Of a DNA stretch of 64,000 nt, positions 47,987 to 59,276 are shown piece by piece. The DNA lies in contig NC_077224.1 of the NCBI RefSeq assembly GCF_024763615.1, forward strand, positions 45,580,712-45,644,711. Reading direction: 5' to 3'. The notes under the pieces are model-generated. The model saw only the letters and a list, made by a program, of their open reading frames with translations. It had not been told where the DNA came from and searched no databases. The position numbers and the translations under genes were made by a program. How positions within the stretch are numbered: the first letter of the stretch is position 1; each line of letters starts with the position of its first letter. This DNA comes from Phlebotomus papatasi. Its lineage: Eukaryota; Arthropoda; Insecta; Diptera; Psychodidae.

Positions 47987-48862
47987 TCGGTATTTTGGCT
48001 GCCACCGATTGCGACATCGTACAGCGCCGTTATGATTTCTTTACGACATATTTCCAACCTCATTACATTAACCAGGGGAACCAGGGTTTCAGGTTTTTCA
48101 GTTTATGCGAAAACTTCTTAGTTTTTTTTCGGATTTTTCGCGAAAGTTTTATTGAGTTTATCGTAAAATATTTTGCGTTTTTAGATTTTCCTCAATAATT
48201 CTAAAGTTTCGATATGTTTCGCAATATTTTATAAAGTTATTTATAAGTATTACCGAACTTTTGGAAATTTTCTAGCATTTATGCAAACTTTCTCTCTGAT
48301 TGGAAACTTCAAAGGCTTTCGGAAAGCTGTCATAGAATTTCGTGTAGCTTTTCGCACGCAATTCCTACAGAATTTTCCATATAAATGATCCCTTGTAAAT
48401 ATTATATCTAGATATTTTAACTTATTTGTTTTTATAATTTTAATAACTAATTTAATAATTTTAATTAATTCATGCAGATATTAGGTAAAAGGTCAAGAAA
48501 AGGCATGCTAAGTATAATAAAAAACTCAATAAATTTGATTTAGTTCGAAAATAAAAACCAAAGCCTAATGTCCTCTATCATTATTAATATTTAGCCAAAG
48601 AAAAATTCACTGCTTCTTGGGTATTTGCTTATCAATTTTCTTCCTCCCAAAGATATAAAAAAAAGATCCTGAAATTATCTTCTGTTCTTATTCACAGTAT
48701 AATTTCCTTTCCTTTTAACTCACCCAAAAGGTATTAGGTTTGCAAGCAAAAGAAAAGAAAATTCCGAACAGAAAAGGGAAAAAAAAACAAAAATCAAAAT
48801 GAAAGTGAGATGAATGGTAATTTGGAATTTTGTGCGTTTTCACTTTGGAACGTAAATCTTAC

Positions 48863-49061
48863 TTTAGACGTATTATCCTTCACCCAAGAGTCTGGCTTAC
48901 CATAATCGGGAGGATTGGCATAGGGATCATAGCCGAGAATTGATAGCATTGGTGCTATATCGGCCATATCGCGGACCACATCATCAGGAATGTGGCCCAC
49001 CCATTTGCTCATGGCTTCCAAATTTACCGGCTTAATCACTTGATCTGATGATCTCTCCACC
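48863..49061 (-). CDS. Tpst: Tyrosylprotein sulfotransferase, exon 4 of those seen
   Basis: It encodes 66 residues after completing a lysine codon split with the previous exon: VERSSDQVIKPVNLEAMSKW, then VGHIPDDVVRDMADIAPMLS, then GYDPYANPPDYGKPD. This is one of the most conserved segments of animal TPSTs. It includes the SLSK-ERS-DQVIKPVN loop, which lines the active site and carries a catalytically important serine at the exon junction (family knowledge). Splice sites are atttag/g on the acceptor side and aaa/gtaagat on the donor side. Both phases fit their neighbours. Confidence 0.95.
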
Positions 49062-49255
49062 CTAAATTAGAGTAAGACAAACAAGACAAAAGAATCAACA
49101 TTAATATCCTCCACACAGAAATAAAATCATGGATTTCACTCTTCAGATAGAAAGCATCATAAAAAAAAAGAAAATGTGCAGAAAATGCGGAGAGAGAGAA
49201 AAAAAAGGAGAAGGAGACATTCTTTAGAAAAATATACATTTCAATGTAGACTTAC

Positions 49256-49392
49256 TTAGAAAGAGAGACTCCATTTGGTTTATTTATAAATTCCTCATGA
49301 TGCAAAACACTTTCATTCCATGGAACATCGAGGAATTTTAGGATTTTTCTCATCCACTCTTCGGGATGTAAAACTAACTGCTCGTAGTAAAC
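49256..49392 (-). CDS. Tpst: Tyrosylprotein sulfotransferase, exon 3 of those seen
   Basis: It reads VYYEQLVLHPEEWMRKILKF, then LDVPWNESVLHHEEFINKPN and GVSLS, plus two bases of a lysine codon. YEQLVLHP and the LHHE motif are TPST hallmarks. Acceptor ttttgtag/gttta and donor tctaa/gtaagt are both standard. It starts in phase 0 and ends in phase 2, matching both neighbouring exons. The 3.8-kb intron upstream of it (49393-53153) is filled with repeats. The one downstream is only 194 bp. Confidence 0.95.
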
Positions 49393-49966
49393 CTACAAAA
49401 GGGGACAAAATAAGTCATCAGACAAAGCAGAAAAAGAACAAAAACGAAAACAGAACAAAATCGATACAGGATCACTTTAACACTCTAACTTTATCGATGA
49501 ATTTGTGGATTTTATTGCAGAATTTTAAAACAAGAGATAAGTCTAGATCAGCGTATTGTAGGAGAGATTCTCAACGTGAGCAAACTCGGATTGCACGCTA
49601 ATTCGATTTGGAACTAAAGTTGGAAGATGTTACTCAGTAATTAATTTTTAATCAAATTTCTAAAATAAATGCAAATCTTGAACTTAAATCAATATATTTA
49701 GGATTTTGATAATCTAACAGAAAAACTGACAGAAAGTTCTCTGTATTTTTGTCCTAGCCCGGCTAATGGATTCCCTTCCCTGTTCGCGGGAAATTCATAT
49801 TTTCCTCCTCTCGCTCCAAGCAACGTCTTTTACTGGCGATATAATTCTGTTGCCCATCGTGTGGAGGATGGGCTTGGAAGTTTTCGGATGGAGATACAGA
49901 GCTGGGTCAGCTGGATCGCTACCGGACAATTGGCCACGATAAGCCTTGGTCTTCGTAAGGGATCTT

Positions 49967-50975
49967 CACTCTTAGAAAAAACTAGTTCGTACAAGCTCAT
50001 ATGCATTTATTAGAACTATAAAATATAGTAAGTATTGACCCAACTATATATTTAGGTTGGCTAACTAAATGAAATAGTTGACCTCAATTAGTTGAAGTAT
50101 CCTTTTCATTTAGTTTTCACAACTAAATCAAAATAGTAATGGGTACTATAACATATTAGTTCCAATAACTAAATAAACGGGGTTATTGGCTGTAATAACT
50201 ATATCATATTAGTTGTGGTTACTATATGGCATTTATTGTGATGCCTATATCTTATTAGTTATGAAGATTAATTCGTAATAATTGTTTTCTTTTAGAATTT
50301 TTAAAATTATTTTATGCTATTCATATTCCTTTTCCATTTTCTTTTCCAAATTCATGCGTAAGACCATAAGGATCCAACAGAAGTTTGCTGGTAAAATGAT
50401 GCAGAATATCACTCTACGGTGGATACTCTATATAATCAATAATATTTTTATTTATAATTTTTATTTAATTTATGAATTTTAGAAAATATTCATCTGAGAT
50501 TCGCACTGATTACCCTAGAAAAATTTGGCATATAAAGCATAAAGTCCCCTTAAGATAGTGGGACTTGAAAGACGCGACATCCTTTCACATGCACTTCTTC
50601 CGTAGGACTGAAGCACGGTGGCTGCTTGAAACTCGATAAAGCTTCAACACATAAGTAAAAAACCACTCTTTACTATTGAAAAAGTTGTCATAACTTTCTG
50701 AAAATATAGGCTCCTTTATTTGTATTAGTTGTGAGAACTAAATAGAAATAGTGATCAATATTAGTTGGGCTATCGATTTCATTTATTTAACACAAGCAAA
50801 TATAATTGTATGAAACCATTATGAAATAAGTGTTGCAACTTATGGTCTTACTACTAATAAAATTATTATGAGAAAAATGTTTTAAAATTATAAGAACCAT
50901 TTTAAATAGATTTGATAATAATCGCCCTATCAACTAATTTTCATCAGTAATGATGTCTAAACTTTTCTAAGAGTG
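49967..50975. repeat. TIR element with cactcttag ends, copy 2
   Basis: It starts cactcttagaaaaaactagt and ends aaacttttctaagagtg. It is the reverse complement of 38000-38681, with extra sequence at roughly 50280-50600 that the other copy lacks, probably a later insertion. It sits in a TPST intron. Confidence 0.82.
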
Positions 50976-51002
50976 TACAGGGCAAAAGCCCGGCTACGTC
51001 CC

Positions 51003-51086
51003 AGCGAGCACAGTTCGTTAAAAAAGGCAAGATTTTCAGCAAAAATATGTTGAAAACGCTGTCTTTTTTAGCTAACTGTGCTCGCT
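51003..51086. repeat. 84-base hairpin MITE
   Basis: Arms agcgagcacagttcgttaaa and its inverse tttagctaactgtgctcgct pair almost fully, with tgaaaa / ttttca near the loop. The hairpin is of pre-miRNA size, but it has the look of a tiny palindromic transposable element. Confidence 0.8.
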
Positions 51087-51294
51087 CGCAGGGGTAATTT
51101 ATTTATTTAAAAATTTATTCATATTATATTAAAAAAAAAGGGGGTTGCAGAGTTCCAAACAATGCGAAATGTTCGAACTTGTGACTTCGATGCTATATTA
51201 GATATCTCTACTTTCGGATTATTGACCATTTGCCGATTCGCAATCGATTTGAACCATTTAAAAATCACTGTAAAGTTCGCTCAAAATAACTTAT

Positions 51295-51740
51295 ACGGGC
51301 TTCAGACTAGAGACTTATGGCTGAGACTTAGCGCTTAAGTTATAGTCTGAAAAGGTCAGGTTGTGACTAAGCTCAAAAATTTGGAGACTTAGCTAAGTTC
51401 TCGTTGAAATGAAGGTTTAGTGCTTTGTTAGTAGCTTATCGATGATTACTACGCACCCTTGCAGTGACCCAGTGAAACATAAAATCAGTTCTTACAGAGA
51501 TGAAAAAAGTATTATACGCGTATTCAGGTAGTGTTTTATGATGTTTGGAACGAAAAACTGATAAACCAAAAAAGTACAAAAAGAAATTTCTCTACCATAT
51601 TCGAGAGAGAAATAATTTTATGCATAAAACCCATAAAACGTTTGACAACGCATTGTTTATGTGTTCGGAAAATGCCATTTGACAGCCCGCCAGATTTCAA
51701 CGTTGTCAGAATCTAAGCACTAAGTCTCAATTTAGGCATG
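51295..51740. repeat. TIR element, gggcttcagac family
   Basis: Left end acgggcttcagactagagac, right end around ctaagcactaagtctcaattt. It is a diverged member of the family at 26621-26824 and 59277-61632. Confidence 0.55.
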
Positions 51741-52329
51741 GAAAGGTTTCTTGTTCATCCTCAAAAATAAATTAATTCATAACACACAAATAATAGGATA
51801 AAGTGCTAAAACACTGTATTTTAAGTAACATTTTAATAAATATAGTATATTTCAATGTACTAATTTTATAGAAAAGATTCCTGTTTTCTAAAAATACATG
51901 AAACTATTGTGTTCGTAAATAATAAACTTATAGTGTTAGCACAGTTTCTGTAGAACCAAGTTGAAATAAATACTACTTGTGTTAAGTATTAAAAATTATG
52001 GGTGTATTTAGAAAACTTTCACACAAAAGTCGTACTTTCCAAACTTTTTAAATCTCACAATAAATGTCAACGCAAAAGTTAACAAAATAAAGTCATGTGG
52101 TTTTTATGATGACAATATTTTTGCACTTAATAAGTTGTAATGGCGCACTGGTTTTTCTTTGTGATTTCCTAATTTTTGAAAATGTAATCAGAAGATTGAC
52201 ACTTTCTATATTTATTTATTTAAAGAAATAAATATTCATTTATATATTTCACTGCATTTTTTATGGTTTAGCACTGATAAAGTAATTACTTGCAAGAAGG
52301 AGAACTTATGGTAAAATCCAATATGTGTG

Positions 52330-52700
52330 TTTACGAACAAATCTTTGTAAAAGAACAAAATGTACTCGCTAAGTGATAATATTACGAAAAATGTTTGTAA
52401 AGTTCATAAAACTTTGTACATTTTACAAACATTGTTCTTAGTATGATACCTTAACGACTATTTGTTTTTATAAATATTCGTGAACACACGAAAAATGTTC
52501 GTAAAATGTTGTCATTTGTTCGTAAAGTGTTGTCAGCCTAACAAAAATGTACGAATAACTGTTTGTAAAGGAACAAAAAATGCCCGAAAGCGATCATGTT
52601 ACGAACAATGTTTGTGAAAGAGTACAAACTTTTACGAACTTTTTAGTTATTTATAGGATTTGCGAGCATTTCCTAAGTCTCCAGTGGGAATTTTTATTTA
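52330..52700 (+). repeat. acgaaca-rich repeat, copy 1
   Basis: Copies of the motif acgaacaatgtttgt and its inverse recur. The block gatcatgttacgaacaatgt, tttgtgaaa and acaaactttta is shared in the same orientation with 63205-63590. Confidence 0.75.
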
Positions 52701-53153
52701 TGGAAAATTTTGCAAAATATTTTTTACACCGTTATGGCTTTCCACTTTAACAAGTGCGAATTATTCTTTGTAATTAAATCATTTCACTGTACATTGAAAA
52801 AATCATTAGTGTTTTTTGTAACCGTGCACAATTAGTGTTATCAAATTACTAAAACCTTCAAAAGAAAGAGGTGTGTAAAATTTATAATTAAATTTCATTT
52901 AACCATAAAAGGGTTTAAATATAAAGTTCAATTGTGCTTTACATTTTCCGCAAAATTGACGATTGAGGCTACAATGTACTTTATGCAAGTTTTCAATTTC
53001 AAACTTTATTGATTTTGAGTATATTCAAAACTTCAATTTTATTTACTTTTTGAATTTTTTAAAGTGAAAGCCATCATGTAAATTATAGTTAGGGGGAAAA
53101 AGTCCAGTATATATAGAGGAGTATCCTCTTGAATATTTTAATTACAAACTCAC

Positions 53154-53333
53154 CATCATACATCGATCTCTGCCAATTTCTCTGCACTGTTCATGCATGG
53201 TTTCAATGGCATGATTCCATTTGGTGAGACATTGCCGATAGCTAGTCAGATCGAATCCTGTTATTGTCACTTTTCTCGATATAATGGAATGCACAGTAGC
53301 ACGTCCATCTCGTACCATAAATAGGAATTTTGC
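53154..53333 (-). CDS. Tpst: Tyrosylprotein sulfotransferase, exon 2 of those seen
   Basis: This 180-base exon encodes exactly 60 residues in phase 0: AKFLFMVRDGRATVHSIISR, then KVTITGFDLTSYRQCLTKWN, then HAIETMHEQCREIGRDRCMM. VRDGR with the following VHS is the 3'-phosphate-binding motif for the sulfate donor PAPS, in line with other sulfotransferases. KVTI-GFDL-SYR-CLTKWN is specific to TPSTs. Splice sites are tgtatag/gca and atg/gtgagt. It is separated from the upstream exon by a 532-base intron. Confidence 0.95.
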
Positions 53334-53865
53334 CTATACACAAAAGCAAACGGAAAACAATGCATGAGATATTTCCACAGAATTTTCTTCCAATTTTCTT
53401 CCTATAAATAGCTAAAAGGGCTGATATATGGGAGGTAAGGAGCAAAATATCACATAGAAAACCTCCAGCACTAATTTAACGTATACAATTTTCCTATTTC
53501 CAATTGTACTTTCATCCATATCGTCCGCAACAACAATCAACTCTAACTAAGTGATTTGATCCCAAACTCCCAACAATGTCCCATATTCACGTGAATTCAA
53601 TCGTTATATACAACAATGTTGTTGTAGCAGGAAAGCAAACAAGGCTCCTTGCTCAAAGAGAATGGGGAGAAAATAATAAAACAAACACAATAAAAGACCT
53701 CCCCCAAAAACTTGCTGGAACTTGTATAGAGTTGAAGTCAATTGTGTAATTTTCCTCCTCAATGTTTAACCCACCGCTCCTGCCCAAAAGGCACACATAT
53801 ATATGTATATGTATGTGAAAACCACCAAAGAAAACATCCTTCAACAGCAGATGAAATTAATTTAC

Positions 53866-54106
53866 CTGAGGGAAAAGCTCAATGACATAGGATCCCATTT
53901 TAAGTGTCAGTGGATCCTTGTTGCACAATCTCGATGCTGGTTCACCATGTTTGGCAATTATTTCCAAACAAAACTGAGCAATTGCACTATTCATCACTTC
54001 CTTACTGATACCAGCCTCTTGCAATCGTACACTCTCCTTCTCTGACTTCAACCAATGTGATCTCAATTGCAAGATACGGGGAATTACTCTTGTCTCCTGA
54101 CCACAT
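53866..54106 (-). CDS. Tpst: Tyrosylprotein sulfotransferase, most 5' exon present
   Basis: TPST transfers sulfate from PAPS to tyrosines of secreted and membrane proteins in the Golgi. The exon begins with one base that completes a codon split with an upstream exon (expected to be arginine), then CGQETRVIPRILQLRSHWLK, ending LCNKDPLTLKMGSYVIELFPQ at the gtaaat donor. The glutamate of CGxETR is the catalytic base and the lysine of NKDP contacts the donor in the known TPST structures; both are kept. The first variable position of CG(E/Q)ETR is Q here. Lengths and phases match the next exon. The exons for the start, membrane anchor and RSGTTLMR loop were searched for at 54107-64000 on the minus strand and not found, so the gene continues beyond the window. 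The whole visible coding part is 328 residues. Confidence 0.95.
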
Positions 54107-54273
54107 CTGTAAAAGAAAATTGCTTTCAATTTATCTGAAATTGCCCAACAAATAATGTCAGCTCTATCCGATCAATACTGTTCTCTTCACCAAATTACAA
54201 CCTATTCAATCTCCAAGAAATTTCCATTCCCTCCTTATATATTTTTTTAAAATGAAAATTTGTCATTAAAGTA
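54107..54273. other. TPST intron start, no feature
   Basis: Sequence next to the acceptor ttctttttacag-like site. Nothing else is visible. The intron continues to the right edge of the window. Confidence 0.6.
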
Positions 54274-55820
54274 CCGTCGTTGCGGGTGACTTTGCACTCG
54301 GGGGGTGACTTTGCACTCTGCTGTTCGTGAGACTTTGAACAATTCTAGCACTTATTGATAGTCTTCGCCGATCCGGTCTACTATGTCGAAGTATATAGGG
54401 ATATGTTAAGTACCAAGTAAGGTACAATGATCCTCAAAAGGATTCTTGTAGTTTCAGTAATAGTCAATGAAATCCTAGTATAGGTATTTTGTCAAAAAAC
54501 GACTCCGCGAAAAAGTTATCTGAAGATGCAATTCCAAAATCGATTTCAGAGAAGTAAATTGCCCAAATCTATTCTAAATTTATCTGGCTAGAATAATTCA
54601 CTTTGATTTTGATCATTATTTTTAGTAAATTCCTTTTTTTCACTATAGTCTTCCTAAGAACGCATGATTTATATTAAAAAATTGCATATAATGGACTTTC
54701 TTAAGCTTTATTATAGAAGTATTTGGCCAAAAATTATCAAAATTTTTTATAACTTAAGATGAAATGACCGAGATCTACAAGATGGTGTGGTCGCCATCTT
54801 GATTTGACGATTCTGTCCGCCATTTTGAATAACTGTCAAAACAAAAATCTCATCCGATTGAGCTGAAATTTTAGTATGTTCTGGCTGATGTCAAGACCTT
54901 TTCAGAACATATATAAAATCCGACCTAGGTCAAGCGATTGTCTGGATACTGGGGCTCCAAGTTCAAAATTTTGACATTTTCATTAATACAGAACTACGGA
55001 GAGCTTCTTTTATCGAAACCATCACAAAAAAGGCAGTATTATCGTTAGGTGATGAGATCTAAAAAACAAACAAAAAGAAAAGTAATGTTTTTCTTTATAA
55101 CAGCATATTATTTGAAGATCTGAAAAACTTTTGCAAATATGAAAAAATAAAAAAATAAATAAATGCACTTTTCATTTTTTTTTAATTATGTAAGAGTAAA
55201 TAAATATATAAAATAAAAGCCTCAACCATTTCTAATGGTTACAGAGGCATTTCGTTTATGTTTTAAAATTCAGGATTAGAAAATAAAGATCGCCAAAATA
55301 TGAATATTTCAAATTTTTAAACTTTGAGCCCCTGTATCAAGGTAAATACTTGACGTAGACCGGAACATAGATACGTTCTGAAAAGGTCTTGATATCAGCT
55401 ACAACGTACTAAAATTTCAACCCAATCGGGCCAGTTTTAGATTTTGACAGTTATTCAAAATGGCGGACAGAAACGTCAAATCAATATGGCGATCATGTCA
55501 TCTTGTAGATCTCGTGCATCTTACCCTTAGATGTGAAGATCTTCATTGTCGTTTATTATCAGAAATTGTTGATTTTTTAGTATTTATTAAAAAGTGCAAA
55601 GTCACCCGCACCTTATCCCCAGTGCAAGCCTTTTTTCTTGATTTTTTTAAACATAGTAAAATTTTATAAAATTAATGCTATTGGCACAAAATCTATTCAT
55701 TAACAACTGAATACAAATAATTTTACTCAAAAACCCCCCTCCCTTCACTTTAACTATCCACTTTTAGAGGGCAAAGTTGAAAAACAGCGAAAAAACGTGC
55801 AAAGTCACCCGCAACGACGG
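54274..55820. repeat. 1.55-kb foldback element with ccgtcgttgcgggtgac ends
   Basis: Ends ccgtcgttgcgggtgacttt and aaagtcacccgcaacgacgg are perfect inverts flanked by TA. A second inverted pair inside (54775-54990 against 55320-55500) repeats gtccgccattttgaataact / agttattcaaaatggcggac and beyond, so most of the element is a long imperfect hairpin. The gaaattttagtatgtt phrase also occurs in the 30462-32246 element. Confidence 0.88.
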
Positions 55821-57479
55821 TATATAAAGTTGTGAACAGAAGAATTTCACAAGAAAACATAAAATACTACTGATAGGAATGACCGAATAGATTCATTGTA
55901 AATTTCACTCTATTTCAGAACAGATAAAAGGATTACAATCAATTGTATTCCAGTGATTTATTTGCTATAGAATGGATTTTTCAAGAGTTTCTCAAATAAA
56001 ATGTAGTTGAAGTTCCGGGAAAACATCATTAAAAATCATTTTATTTTCAATTGAGTTCTCAATAAATAAATATCGTGCTTTAACTGCGAAATTTTATGGT
56101 TGGTTTTTTTCATGTTCCTCTCTTTAAAAAAATGTTCAAAAACCATACAAAACATATAAGATTTAAAAGAAGTTTCTACTGCAACAAAGCAGAATTAAAT
56201 CTATAATGTTGAAGATACAAATTTTAGCATATGATTCTACATTGCAAATTAATCATAGTCCTCTATTCATTGTTTAACAGAGTTATCACATTAAAATTCT
56301 ACTATGCTTAACGTTAGTTGTCATTAAACTGCGTTTAAATTACATACTTAAACTTTGATTTAATAGAGAAGAAAATAGGATATTCAAGAAAGAAAAGTGT
56401 CCCAGTTTAGTGAAATGCTTGAACTCACGAGAAACAGCTCTCCACGAAATATCTTTATCTTTTCGCATGGTTTTTGAATTCATACCAATTAATAACCGAT
56501 TTGAATGTGATTTGTTTACAAATTTTCAGAAAACCATTTCAAAATTGATAAATGCTTACGAACTAGGCAATTTTAAGTGTTTGACCATGTTTTGAAGCTA
56601 TCTCAAAACATATTATCCACTTGTAAAAGTAAAATGGTTAAATTGATCCCTTTCAGAATAAAATCGATCATATTTTATCTGTTGAAAAGTTCACTTGTAT
56701 CTCTTGAAATTTTTTAATGCATATTTATCACAATAAATTAAGTTTTATTGTAAACTTATTAGTCATATCATATTTCTTTCATCTGAGCGAACACCAAAGA
56801 TGACTTTTCATTGATTTTATTCGTTTATTCCGAAGTAAAAAAGGTGTCAAAATAGTGACCCTTTTAAAGGATCCTCGGTGACCCTTTCATTTTTACCAGG
56901 GTCTGGTGACATAATTTGAAAGGACTTTAACATTTGACGTTGCCAAATTGATTGAAAAATATCAAGACCTTGGTTGGAAATTTTAAGATTTCTCTAAACC
57001 TTTCAGAAAAATTCAAATTCAAGCAAATCGGTCGAGAAATAGGCAATCCAGAGTAGTTTAACTTTAAAAGATTGAGAGCTATCATAAACTCCAAAATAGA
57101 CATAGGCATCAGCTTAGGGACTAGCCTGAAAAATGAGGATTAATATCGATACACTCAGGTATTAGCCTAAAATTTTGAAGATCAAGCTCAGCTTCTAAAT
57201 TCATGAGGTCTAGCACCAAGTATCCGTATTGGGACGTAAAGTGCAGAATATTGACTTAAATGTCATATTTGCGCTTAAGTCATATACTTCAGGAGGGCTA
57301 GGTATACGCGTTAGCACGACAGGGAAGTCAATTCCTTCATTCCAAGTGAAGCAAACGAGTTATTTCTGTGAAAACATGACTTTGTGTCTGTTAAGTTAAA
57401 ACCTGTCTTCGAAAACAAAAGATTAAAGCAACTTCGAGCAAGGGACGCTTATCAACAAGCCTTCAGCTCTAGGGTAGAG
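55821..57479. other. No gene recognised
   Basis: AT-rich up to about 56900, then less AT-rich sequence leading into the Jockey-like pseudogene, probably its 5' untranslated part. No exon support. Confidence 0.4.
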
Positions 57480-58400
57480 GAAACTTCCTAAACCTGCCCC
57501 GGTGCCGACGATCAATCGTTTCGGCCCTCTGTCTGATTCAGACGACGACGAGTGGAAGACAGAAGTCGCCAAAAAAGTCAAAGCCAACGAGAAGAGGATG
57601 TCTCCTATCATCCTCATTCACAACAACGCCAGGCAGCTCAAGAAACAACTTATTAAGAACGGTATCAGGGACTTCCAACTCAAGATGAACAAGCAGGATG
57701 ATAAAGCAACCTTTTATGATCGAGTGAAAACGTTAAGAATATGTAAATATCCAACATGAAGGAAAAGAGAAAAATGCATTCAAAGTTTTCCTGTCAGGAA
57801 TATACGAATACAAAGAAGAGAAGGTCAAGGAACTTCCCAACGCCAAAGAGTCAAAAGCCCAAAAAGTAGTGAATTTCACAACCAACTACATCCAAGACCG
57901 TACCTTCATCGTGGTTTCAAGAAAGGGGAAACTACTATCCAGGTGCTATTCTACAAATTCCTTAAGCTCGACGGATTCCAACTCTAATGGTCTCGATGCC
58001 GTAAGAAAAAGGGTGACCTGACGCAGTTGTCAAGATGTGGATATTAATTCAGATGTATTAAGTGTCTCGCAGATCACCCAGTTGAGCACGGAACGACCCA
58101 TGAGGAGTACTACAAAATGCGTGAATTCTAAAGGATATCACGCCGTCGTCTACAAGGTATGTATTAAATATAAGAAGTACAATGCCAGTCATCAGAAGAG
58201 GATCCAGAGTGCAGAGGAACGCCATGTTGGATAACAGCAAAAGTTTATAATATTCCCAGCCCCAGTCCCTACTACAAATGCTTGGTTTAGAAATGGACAA
58301 GCCCTAACAGGACCTGTTCCAGCCGTTCCATGCGTGGATGTACGATCCATCCAGTTTGTAAAAGAAAATCCTCAACACTTTGGGGAGCGCTAAGTCAATA
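57480..58400 (+). pseudogene. Jockey-like non-LTR retrotransposon ORF1, broken
   Basis: The 57502-57759 frame (PTINRFGPLSDSDDDEW, then SPIILIHNNARQLKKQLIKN and IRDFQLKMN) looks like the gag-like ORF1 of Jockey-type elements. A shifted frame follows (EGKEKNAFKVFLSGIYEYKE). Near 58018-58125 come zinc-knuckle-like pieces (QLSRCGY, stop, FRCIKCLADHPVEHGTTHEE). The frame then shifts again (YHAVVYKVCIKYKKYNASHQ). The likely end is WFRNGQALTGPVPAVP at about 58287-58334. It carries several frameshifts and stops and has no ORF2 (endonuclease and reverse transcriptase). The composition is less AT-rich than the neighbours. It is a 5' fragment of a dead element. The family call rests on motif order. Confidence 0.75.
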
Positions 58401-58623
58401 TTTGAAAAGGGTCAGATGATCGTCCACTTTAAGATCCTCAAAGACCTAGGACAACTTCAGCCACGATAGAGCTGAAAAATAAGAAGGGTTGATTTGAAAG
58501 AAGTCTCCTTTGTCCGTGTCCGTAGTATTAGGTTAAATTAATTAAATTAGGTTAAGAATAAAACACCAAGAGAAAGTTTTTAAAGGTCGTTCTCGAAATG
58601 AACCAAAAACAAAAAGACAGTTG
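58400..58623. other. Tail region with short repeats
   Basis: Contains a tandem ttaggttaaattaat-type stretch (58528-58558), which could be the 3' tail of a non-LTR element. Nothing else is visible. Confidence 0.3.
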
Positions 58624-59130
58624 GCTGAGATTCTTTACAATCTCAGCTTTTGTGGTCCTAGGTGAAATCCGAACTTGTCAGATCGGGCCCAAATTTTGGA
58701 TTTACATGTTTTGACACTCATAGATCACGAATATCATATGCGCTAAAAATCGATTTTCGTGGACGTACGTCCCGTCCCGTCCATCGGTCGTATAATCACT
58801 TGGCCATAACTCCGGTTCTAATTGTCAGACCTTGAAAAATTTTAGTGTTTTAGAAAGCTCTCGTGCATTAAAAGCTCTCGTGGCGATTTAATCGAAGGTC
58901 CGATTAATAGAAAAATCGATTTTCGATTAATCAATCTCGAATATTTCGAAAACTAAAGAGTCGTAAAGAATCGCGTCGAACCAATTTTATCCATTTCGGT
59001 GGCCGATAACCGTTTTTTCGACGCGATTCTTTACCCCCAAAATTCAATTCACAATCGAATTTTCACGCATTCCGTCTTGCAAACACTCCGAGTTGCACGC
59101 ATTTCGAGGTCGCCTGTAAAGAATCTCAGC
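58624..59130. repeat. 507-bp TIR element with aatctcagc ends
   Basis: Left end gctgagattctttac and right end gtaaagaatctcagc are perfect inverts. The left end also forms its own small hairpin (gctgagattctttacaatct...). The block ccataactccggttctaatt is shared with 30462-32246, and an end fragment is at 4113-4193. Confidence 0.85.
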
Positions 59131-59276
59131 TATTTTTTTTAATTTTTGCGGCTATTAAAAGATACCCGGACTTTCCGGTTTTCTTTGGGCCCGGTTGCCA
59201 AATTTTCGTAGGGAGCGGCTGGGGATTCTGAGCGTGGATCTTCCATCACGCTGCTCGTTCGCCTTACCCCCTAATA

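Larger units (their letters stand above)
44842..48862 (-). other. TPST intron, 4.0 kb
   Basis: Bounded by GT (minus strand, at 48862-48861) and AG (at 44843-44842). It contains the ggaacaaa repeat copy 2, a 50-bp minisatellite and a short open frame with a hydrophobic segment (47786-47986). Confidence 0.85.
49393..53153 (-). other. TPST intron, 3.8 kb
   Basis: GT-AG intron holding the inverted copy of the cactcttag element (49967-50975), a hairpin at 51003-51086, a gggcttcagac element at 51295-51740 and an acgaaca-rich repeat at 52330-52700. The segment 49795-49966 is less AT-rich and open on the minus strand for about 57 codons (TKTKAYRGQLSGSDP...) but has no recognised family. Confidence 0.8.
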
